Shown here in pieces: positions 58,145 to 64,000 of a stretch of 64,000 bases of DNA. Within the stretch, counting starts at the first letter, position 1, and the number at the start of each line of letters is the position of its first letter. The position numbers and the translations under genes were made by a program. The DNA lies in NCBI RefSeq assembly GCF_017329565.1, contig NZ_JAFMTT010000012.1; one strand, given 5' to 3'. The DNA is from Alicyclobacillus mali (GTDB lineage: Bacteria; Bacillota; Bacilli; Alicyclobacillales; Alicyclobacillaceae). The notes under the pieces are model-generated. The model had not been told where the DNA came from and made no database searches. It saw nothing but the letters and a program-made list of their open reading frames with translations.

Positions 58145-59583
58145 GCGCCGTTCGCCCTCCCTTTCACCGGATCCACGACCTCATAGCGCGGAAGCCGGGC
58201 CCGCTCCACGCGGCCGGGATCGCCGATGTGCTCAATGAGAAGCTCCCGCACCAACGGGCGCTGGTAGGTCACGTCTCGTGCGCGGCGAAACGGCGGAAAC
58301 ACGGGAGACAGCCACAGATACTCGCAGGTGATGACGCGGTAATCGCGGTCCGGCTCGAGCGGCCGCCCGCCGAGCACGACGCGGCGCACGCCCCGCCCAT
58401 TCGCCCGGCGCTCGATCTCGGCTAACGCCCCGGAGATGGCGAGCAAGCCAATTCTGCCGCCGCGAAATCCGAAGCCGATTCCCTGGCGATTGTGGATTTC
58501 GGGCTTCAGGGCGAGGTCGATGGCCTCGAGGATGTCCGCCCCGCGCATGGTCACGACGATGGGTCGAGTGGGCGTCGGGCACGCGCCGAGCACGTGCTCC
58601 ATGGTGATGGCGCCGGGCAACAGGCTCGCGTTGAGCGCTCCCGCCATCATGAGGGCGAGATCGCCCTCGAATGCGTCGTACAGGATGTCCGTGAGCAGAT
58701 TGGCGAAGGTGCACTCGTCCTCATACTCGAGCTGCAGCCGATCCGACAAGTCCGCCACGGCACGCCCCAGCTGCCGTTCGACGAACGCGTGCTCTCGGGC
58801 GTACACCTGCATCATGCGGGCGTCCAGCGGCTCCCAAGGTTCGACGGGGATCCGTTCCGAGCGCGCAGCCACGCGTCCGCCCGAGCGCTCGAGGACCGTG
58901 TGCCCGAAGGAAAATCCGTGCTTTCCGGGCTGAAAGACGGCGGTATGGCCGACGTACTCCGCCTCGAGCATGGTCTCGTGGGTGTGACCGCCGAGGATGC
59001 AGGTGATCTGCGGAAGCTCCCGCGCCAACGCCCGGTCAAAGCGAAGGCCCATGTGAGAAAGACATACAATCGCGTCCACCCGCTGCACCACAAGGTCATT
59101 CACAGCCCTTCGAGCGGCCGCAAGCGGGTCCAGCGCCTCGACACCGAGCATGTGATAGGGCAAGTCGTAGTTCGGCGTCAGGCCGAACGCGCCGATGCGC
59201 ATCCCGCCCACCTCGTACACGTGCGTATCGCGAAAGAAGGCAAATGGTCGTCCGCCCGGGCGCCGCAGGTTGGTGCCAAACGCGATGGCGTCGGACCGAA
59301 TGACGAGTTCCTCCCATCGCTCCACCGGAATGGTGAGGCCCTCGTTGTTGCCAAAGACCCAACCGTCCACGCCGAGCGCGCGCATGAGATCCGCGTTCAG
59401 CAGGCCGCACGTCGCCTCGGTCTCCGGCCGCACGCGGTCCAGCACGTCGCCGAGATCGAACGTGAGCGACGCTTCGCCCATCCGGTCGAACTCGGCTCGC
59501 AGCGCGCGGATCTTCGCCCCAATGCGCATGTGGTTTTCAAGCCGACTGTGGAGGTCGTTCATGTGAAGCAAGTGAATGCGCAC
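58132..59583 (-). CDS. Metallophosphatase/5'-nucleotidase-family protein (YunD-like, no signal peptide)
   Basis: A 483-residue UshA-fold protein. The N-terminal metallophosphoesterase domain has MNDLHSRLENH, FDLGDVLDRV, FGNNEGLTIP and CILGGHTHETMLEAEYVGHT, giving the two-metal site. The C-terminal 5'-nucleotidase domain has LEYEDECTFANLLTDILYDA and LALMMAGALNASLLPGAITM. Classic UshA enzymes are exported; this one starts MRIHLLHMNDLHSR and has no signal sequence, like YunD. Start ATG at 59583 is the first codon of the motif region. Substrate likely a nucleotide or sugar phosphate; not assignable. Confidence 0.87.
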   Translation of the reverse strand: MRIHLLHMNDLHSRLENHMRIGAKIRALRAEFDRMGEASLTFDLGDVLDRVRPETEATCGLLNADLMRALGVDGWVFGNNEGLTIPVERWEELVIRSDAIAFGTNLRRPGGRPFAFFRDTHVYEVGGMRIGAFGLTPNYDLPYHMLGVEALDPLAAARRAVNDLVVQRVDAIVCLSHMGLRFDRALARELPQITCILGGHTHETMLEAEYVGHTAVFQPGKHGFSFGHTVLERSGGRVAARSERIPVEPWEPLDARMMQVYAREHAFVERQLGRAVADLSDRLQLEYEDECTFANLLTDILYDAFEGDLALMMAGALNASLLPGAITMEHVLGACPTPTRPIVVTMRGADILEAIDLALKPEIHNRQGIGFGFRGGRIGLLAISGALAEIERRANGRGVRRVVLGGRPLEPDRDYRVITCEYLWLSPVFPPFRRARDVTYQRPLVRELLIEHIGDPGRVERARLPRYEVVDPVKGRANGAWPS

Positions 59584-59595
59584 GTCGACACCCCG

Positions 59596-60249
59596 CTAAT
59601 CCTGGGCGATGGATCGAGCCGTTTTGTACAGCGCGCACGCGGGCGTGAACGTCTCTTCCACCCACCGCACGAAGGCCTCGCCCGTCATGCGCACCGCATC
59701 GTCGCGGAGCATGGTGCGCCCCACGAGCATCTCTGCCTTCTTCACGGCTGACAATCGTTCCCCGACGCGACGCAATCCGTCCACGCCGAGATCGCGCACG
59801 AACTTGAAATGCGGCGAGGTGTGGTCTTCGATCACGGCGAAATCGCCCGGCAGCATGGCAAATATGTCTTCGCTCTCGGCGGAAACGCGCGCGCCAAACG
59901 CCGCCTTATCGACGCCCTCGTCGATATAGCCAAACACCGCGAACACGTGCGTGGCAAAGAGACCGATCTGAAAATGCGGATGCTTCTTGTAGCCCCGCGG
60001 ATCCGAGCTGAACGCGACCCACGTGCTCTCAGGCGGATTGACGGTGCGGCGCGCGTGCTTCGCCACATGCGTGTGCATCGGCACGCCGAGCTTGTCCGCC
60101 AGCCACGGCTCAAAGTGTTCGGCCAACTGGATGAACTTCGGCTGAATCCGGGCCCGAATCTGCTCCATCCGCGGACCGAGGCCCGGCTCCGTCATCGCGT
60201 CAAAATCTTCTGCGGTCCAGCCTGCAAACACAGCCCGCACCTTCCCCAC
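59596..60249 (-). CDS. DUF1054 family protein (YktB-like)
   Basis: A 217-residue YktB/DUF1054 protein of unknown function. Recognisable segments are FAGWTAEDFDAMTEPGLGPR near the start, AKHARRTVNPPESTWVAFSS, GYKKHPHFQIGLFATHVFAV and LPGDFAVIEDHTSPHFKF. It is soluble and widespread in Bacilli. Start GTG at 60249 after GAGGGAG (seven-base spacing); the frame is open far upstream but without a ribosome site. It lies 33 bases after mrfB. Confidence 0.88.
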   Translation of the reverse strand: MGKVRAVFAGWTAEDFDAMTEPGLGPRMEQIRARIQPKFIQLAEHFEPWLADKLGVPMHTHVAKHARRTVNPPESTWVAFSSDPRGYKKHPHFQIGLFATHVFAVFGYIDEGVDKAAFGARVSAESEDIFAMLPGDFAVIEDHTSPHFKFVRDLGVDGLRRVGERLSAVKKAEMLVGRTMLRDDAVRMTGEAFVRWVEETFTPACALYKTARSIAQD

Positions 60250-60281
60250 GAGTATGCTCCCTCTACAGTAGACGACGCGCG

Positions 60282-61535
60282 TCAGCCTGGCAAGGCCGCG
60301 CCCCGTTTGAGCTTGCGTCGAATGCGCTCCAATCGCCGCGCAATCTCGCCGTGTTCGCGAGATTCTTCCGCCACCCGCGCCTGTGCCGCTTGCGCAGCTT
60401 CCAGGGCCTTGGCGAGATCGCGCCGGTGATGCTCGAAGTACTTGGCAGCCTCCACGAGTGGCTCGGGGCGATTCGGAAAGTCCCTCGCGAGCTCCAGCCA
60501 GATCTCGCACGCCTCGTCCCACTGGCCGCGGCGCTTCAGAAAAAGGCTGAACAACCAGCGGGCCCGCCAGTCCGCGTCCTCCTGCTCGACGGCCCTGCGA
60601 AACTGGTGGTCGGCCGATTCCCACTCCCTCCACGCATCAAACCACGTCGCGAGCCCGACGTGCGGGGCCGCGTGGGACCACGACCGCCGCTCCTCCAGCG
60701 CTTCCGCAATCTCGAGCGCCAGGCGCGCCAACGTGCAGACGTCGCGGAGATTGTGGGCAAACACGTCTTCCATGGAGGCGAGCGGCGCCCCCTGAACATA
60801 CGCGAAATAGCGAAGTGGCGCCTCGCTGCCGGGCAAATCGCCAGCCCGCTTCACGCCGAGAACCGCTTCAACATCCGCCAGCTTCATGCGCCCCACCACG
60901 CGCTTCCACAGCCTGCGCGCAGGATGGAGCAGATCCAGGTGCGCGGGCGAGGGAAGGATCAGGCCATAAAGCACGCATCGATTCACGAACAGAGGCCAGT
61001 CGTACGACTTCCCGTTATACGTGACCATCACGCTGCCGTCTCGCCCGAAGCGGTCTGCCAGAAGCCGCACCGCCGCGGCCTCGGCCGCATAATCCGGCAC
61101 AAAGTACTGGGCCACGCGGAACTCATCGTCGGCGAAGTAGCCGACGGCGTGCAGAAACGGCACCGTGCCTCCGCCGTGCCCGAGCCCCGTGGCCTCGACG
61201 TCGTAAAACATCATCCGCTCCGGCGCCACGTCAGCCTTGGCCAGCCGGCTCAAGCGGGCGAGATCGCAGGAAAGGAAATCGGCGAACGGGCGGTCTCCGT
61301 AGGATGTGCAGAGATCGAAGCCCGTTTCCCGAACCCACACCGGCCCATGAGGAGTTGAAAGCTTTTGGAATCCGGCATTGGCGAGTTCGCCCTCGCGATC
61401 GGTCTCGACGCTGCGCAACTGCGCCGCGGGTGCGGCATCGCGCGCCTCGTCCGCTTGCGCAGCTTCGCCGCTCGACCTGCGCACCCCCGCGGTTCGCTCG
61501 AGGTCTTTCAGCTTGTCCAACAAACTCCGCGCCAT
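60282..61535 (-). CDS. mrfB: DnaQ-fold exonuclease MrfB (YprB family) with TPR-like C-terminus
   Basis: A 417-residue protein. An RNase H-like 3'-5' exonuclease domain spans roughly residues 70-250, with the Asp-Glu pair in MMFYDVEATGLGHGGGTVPF and a later Asp in DVFAHNLRDVCTLARLALEI. The C-terminal 140 residues are helical TPR-like repeats (EWESADHQFRRAVEQEDADW, for example). MrfB works with the helicase MrfA in a UvrABC-independent repair of mitomycin-type damage in Bacillus. Start ATG at 61535, two bases after the mrfA stop, after GGGGGCGTG. Catalytic acidic residues appear intact. Confidence 0.9.
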   Translation of the reverse strand: MARSLLDKLKDLERTAGVRRSSGEAAQADEARDAAPAAQLRSVETDREGELANAGFQKLSTPHGPVWVRETGFDLCTSYGDRPFADFLSCDLARLSRLAKADVAPERMMFYDVEATGLGHGGGTVPFLHAVGYFADDEFRVAQYFVPDYAAEAAAVRLLADRFGRDGSVMVTYNGKSYDWPLFVNRCVLYGLILPSPAHLDLLHPARRLWKRVVGRMKLADVEAVLGVKRAGDLPGSEAPLRYFAYVQGAPLASMEDVFAHNLRDVCTLARLALEIAEALEERRSWSHAAPHVGLATWFDAWREWESADHQFRRAVEQEDADWRARWLFSLFLKRRGQWDEACEIWLELARDFPNRPEPLVEAAKYFEHHRRDLAKALEAAQAAQARVAEESREHGEIARRLERIRRKLKRGAALPG

Positions 61536-61537
61536 GG

Positions 61538-63820
61538 TCACGCCCCCCGCGGTGTGCCTGCCCCGACGACGGAGCCGAGGAGCGCCTCCACCCACTGTCT
61601 GAGCGGCTCCCCGCTCGTCGGCGGCCCGACGCAACTCGGGCATCCGCACTCACACGGACAGCCCTGCAACATGTCGAACGCAGTCGCAAAGATCTGATCA
61701 CGGTCGCGGTACACGCGCTCCGCGATGCCCACGCCGCCTGGGTACGCGTCGTACACGTACACGGACGGCCGTGCGTACTGCGGATCGCGCACTTCGACAG
61801 CGACGTGCACGTCGGACGCCGCGCACATGGCGTGCAGCGCCACGGCCTGCTTGAGCACGTGGCCCAAGCCTTTGAGCGCCGCCTCCCATTCGTCGTCCGA
61901 TGCAGACCAGCCGGATCGGTCAAACGTCACCCAGTAGCCCGACGTGTGCAGTTCCGCCTCCGGAAGATAGATCTTGCCCCAGCCGACGTTCTCGTGCGTC
62001 TCGAGCTTGATCTTCTTGAACAGGGTGGGCGTCGCGTGGACGGCGAGATCGCCCGCGTAATGGCGGAGCGGACCCTCGTCGGTGTGTTGGTTCTCCTCGA
62101 GCACCTGCAGGTGCACGGCGAGTTCCGCATCCGTGTAATAGTCGCAATCCACAAGGCGGACAAACGCCTTCCCGTTCTCGAGGTCCAGCTTTTCCACCTG
62201 ATACATCTGCGACTGATGCAGGTAGATGGCCTCCTCGTGCAGCATCGTCAGCGCGCTGAACCGGTCCATCTCGCCGATGACGACCGGTGGATGCGCGGAC
62301 TGATCGACGATCACGACATTCTCCTGAGCGGCGCTGCGCAGGGACACGGCGTGCGCCGGCATGTCGTCCGCCATGTAAAAGTAGCGGCCATCCGCGGCGC
62401 GGTGCAAAACGCGCGTGTCGACCAAGTAGCCGAGGAGTTCCTCCGTCGTCTCTACGCCAAATCGCTCGTCCGCGGAAAATGGCAGCTCGTAGGCAGCGCA
62501 TTTGAGATGGTCCATCAGAATGAGGAGGTTGTCCGGGTAGATGCGAGCCGCCTCAGGAGACGCGTCCAACAGGGCCTCAGGGTGGCGCACCATCCACTGG
62601 TCCAGCGCGGAACTCGTGGCTACGAAAATGGCGGCGGAGATCCCCTTGCGGCGGCCAGCCCGCCCCATCTGCTGCCTGGTGGAAGCCACGGAGCCCGGAT
62701 AGCCAACCGTGATGGCCGCCTGCAAGGAGCCTATGTCGACGCCGAGTTCCAGCGCGTTGGTGCTGACGACGCCCAAGATCTGGCCTTCTCGCAGGCCCCG
62801 TTCAATCGCGCGGCGCTCGTTCGGCAGATAGCCGCCGCGGTAGCTGACGATGCGGGATTGGACGCGATCCCGCGCATCGCGCCGCAGATAGGACGCCAAA
62901 AGCTCGACTTGGTTGCGCGTGCGCGCAAAGAGGATGGTCGGAATTTCATGTTGAAGCAAGCGCGCGCCGAGCCGCCTCGCCGCCCGCAGCGCCGACTGGC
63001 GCAGGCCGAGCGACGGATCGACCACAGGCGGATTGTACAGAATGACGTGCTTTTCGCCTTCCGGCGCGCCCGATTCGGAGACGACCGCCGTCTCCCGCCC
63101 CAGGAGCCGGGACGTGAGTTCACCTGGATTGGCGATGGTCGCGGAACAGAAGATGAACTGCGGGCGTGCGCCGTAGAACGACGCGATGCGCAGGAGCCGG
63201 CGAATGACGTTCGCCACGTGGCTGCCAAACACGCCGCGGTAGATGTGCGCCTCGTCGATTACGACGTAGCGCAAGTTTTTGAACAGCCGCAGCCACTTGG
63301 TGTGGTGCGGTAGGATGGCGGCGTGCAACATATCGGGATTGGTCACGACGATGTGGCCCGCCTCCCGAATCTTCTGGCGCGCGTGAACCGGCGTGTCGCC
63401 ATCGTAGGTGAAGGTGTGTACCGACGTCGTCAGGTTCCGGACGAGATCGTGCAATTCCGCCACCTGGTCCTGTGCAAGCGCCTTGGTGGGAAACACGTAG
63501 AGCGCGCGCACGCTGGGATCGCGCAGGATGGCCTGGAGCACGGGCAGGTTATAGCACAGCGTCTTGCCGCTGGCGGTCGGCGTCGCAATCACGGCATCGC
63601 GGCCAGCCTGAATGAGGTCCCAAGCCTCCCGCTGATGCGCGTACAATCGCTCGATTCCGCGCGCGGCCAGGGATGCGCGCAATTCCGGGTGAAGTTCGGC
63701 GGGAAAATCATCGTAGCGCCCGATGCGCGCGGGCACGACGCGCCAAGCCGAGACCTGATTCCGAAACTGCGGGTCGCGCCGCCACTCATCCAACATCTGT
63801 TCCAGGTTCATCTGCATCAT
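61538..63820 (-). CDS. mrfA: DEAD/DEAH-box helicase MrfA (YprA family, DUF1998 C-terminus)
   Basis: A 760-residue 3'-5' helicase. Walker A is AVIATPTASGKTLCYNLPVL; motif II is VIDEAHIYRGVFGSHVANVI; motif III FCSATIANPGE; motif VI GRAGRRKG. The C-terminal DUF1998 domain includes VYVYDAYPGGVGIAERVY and a Cys-rich CPCECGCPSC, probably metal-binding. It pairs with MrfB in removal of mitomycin-type lesions. The start is the first of two ATG at 63820; the ribosome site is weak, so expression may be low or damage-induced. It begins 180 bases from the right edge. Confidence 0.92.
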   Translation of the reverse strand: MMQMNLEQMLDEWRRDPQFRNQVSAWRVVPARIGRYDDFPAELHPELRASLAARGIERLYAHQREAWDLIQAGRDAVIATPTASGKTLCYNLPVLQAILRDPSVRALYVFPTKALAQDQVAELHDLVRNLTTSVHTFTYDGDTPVHARQKIREAGHIVVTNPDMLHAAILPHHTKWLRLFKNLRYVVIDEAHIYRGVFGSHVANVIRRLLRIASFYGARPQFIFCSATIANPGELTSRLLGRETAVVSESGAPEGEKHVILYNPPVVDPSLGLRQSALRAARRLGARLLQHEIPTILFARTRNQVELLASYLRRDARDRVQSRIVSYRGGYLPNERRAIERGLREGQILGVVSTNALELGVDIGSLQAAITVGYPGSVASTRQQMGRAGRRKGISAAIFVATSSALDQWMVRHPEALLDASPEAARIYPDNLLILMDHLKCAAYELPFSADERFGVETTEELLGYLVDTRVLHRAADGRYFYMADDMPAHAVSLRSAAQENVVIVDQSAHPPVVIGEMDRFSALTMLHEEAIYLHQSQMYQVEKLDLENGKAFVRLVDCDYYTDAELAVHLQVLEENQHTDEGPLRHYAGDLAVHATPTLFKKIKLETHENVGWGKIYLPEAELHTSGYWVTFDRSGWSASDDEWEAALKGLGHVLKQAVALHAMCAASDVHVAVEVRDPQYARPSVYVYDAYPGGVGIAERVYRDRDQIFATAFDMLQGCPCECGCPSCVGPPTSGEPLRQWVEALLGSVVGAGTPRGA

Positions 63821-63956
63821 CCGCTTCTATGAGAGAGACTCAAGAGGAAACGAACTGCAACGCCTGTCTCTTCAGTCACGAAATCAGATTTCAATCATAC
63901 CATGTAGCAAAACGACAGGTAGGATGCGTATGAAACGTCTACGCCATGGCCATAAG

Positions 63957-63962
63957 TATAGT
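63957..63962 (+). promoter_or_regulatory. Candidate -10 of the gene starting at the right edge
   Basis: TATAGT lies 24 bases before the ribosome-site-proximal TTG. No clear -35 at 17 bases. The region could equally hold a sporulation-sigma promoter; none fits well. Confidence 0.25.
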
Positions 63963-63985
63963 ACTGAGACAAGGGAGGAATCACC

Positions 63986-64000
63986 TTGGCATCCGTCGAG
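63986..64000 (+). CDS. Start of a plus-strand gene cut by the right edge
   Basis: AGGGAGGAATCACC is followed by TTG GCA TCC GTC GAG, giving five codons before the window ends. The ribosome site is good, so a gene probably begins here, but nothing can be said of its product. Confidence 0.4.

Noticed and set aside
61304..63313. 669-codon plus-strand open frame across mrfA and mrfB
   Set aside because: Antisense to two recognised genes with intact motifs; product is Arg/Leu-rich without domains, so it is a compositional artefact.
1..64000. CRISPR arrays, tRNA and rRNA genes
   Set aside because: No regularly spaced direct repeats, cloverleaf-like segments or rRNA-like sequence were noticed by reading. 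This was not a computed search, so a tRNA gene could be missed.

Overview
The window looks like chromosomal DNA of a GC-rich, endospore-forming Firmicute, most likely an Alicyclobacillus or close relative. This rests on the spore genes (prkA-yhbH-spoVR, a CotS-like kinase, a gerA-type germinant receptor), Firmicute-type repair and RNA-modification genes (mrfAB, nth, queG, trmL), strong AGGAGG-type ribosome sites, frequent GTG/TTG starts and high-GC coding. The species call is inference. No tRNA, rRNA or CRISPR array was seen.

Layout. (1) 1-7.3 kb, minus strand: a type II Wadjet (Jet) anti-plasmid operon, jetA-jetB-jetC-jetD, with every junction overlapping; jetD runs off the left edge. (2) 7.4-8.9 kb: a small lipoprotein and a DJ-1/PfpI-family protein, each followed by a hairpin. 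(3) 9.1-13.9 kb: an insertion-sequence graveyard. It holds a deleted IS66 element that cut an IS1634-like transposase, a broken DDE-type IS with 19-bp ends and an ATTT target duplication, an IS3 fragment, an MFS pseudogene and one small orphan ORF. (4) 14.0-18.5 kb: the prkA-yhbH-spoVR operon. (5) 18.8-21.0 kb: two esterases. (6) 21.2-26.1 kb, plus strand: pdhABCD, complete, with a strong terminator. (7) 26.1-33.2 kb: trmL, an amidase-domain protein, an IclR regulator with a divergent isocitrate/isopropylmalate dehydrogenase-like enzyme, a CotS-like kinase, and the stacked rnhA-queG-ogt genes. (8) 33.3-37.1 kb: nested mobile DNA, with an intact IS66 inside a remnant IS that carries a DUF6788 ORF, a partial inverted IS66, and a solo end of the 11.4-12.9 kb IS.

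(9) 37.1-53.2 kb: a myo-inositol catabolic cluster. iolR (plus strand) is divergent from iolA-B-C-D-E-G-J, followed on the same strand by an ABC sugar importer (binding lipoprotein and two permeases, no ATPase), an IolH-like protein, a second sugar isomerase/epimerase-like protein and a second Gfo/Idh/MocA dehydrogenase. The 37-44 kb half is visibly more AT-rich and has its own promoter, which suggests a separately acquired module. Together the genes would import an inositol-type compound, oxidise it, dehydrate and open the ring, isomerise, phosphorylate and cleave it, and release acetyl-CoA, which pdhABCD elsewhere in the window also produces.

(10) 53.7-63.8 kb, minus strand: gerAA, gerAB and a 57-residue two-helix protein (no gerAC), a YpmS-like anchored protein, nth, a YunD-like metallophosphatase, a DUF1054 protein, and mrfA-mrfB for DNA-damage repair. 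A new plus-strand gene begins at the right edge.

The most notable items are the Wadjet operon, the mosaic inositol/ABC cluster, the gerA locus with a D-like subunit but no C subunit, the divergent dehydrogenase, and the layered IS insertions.
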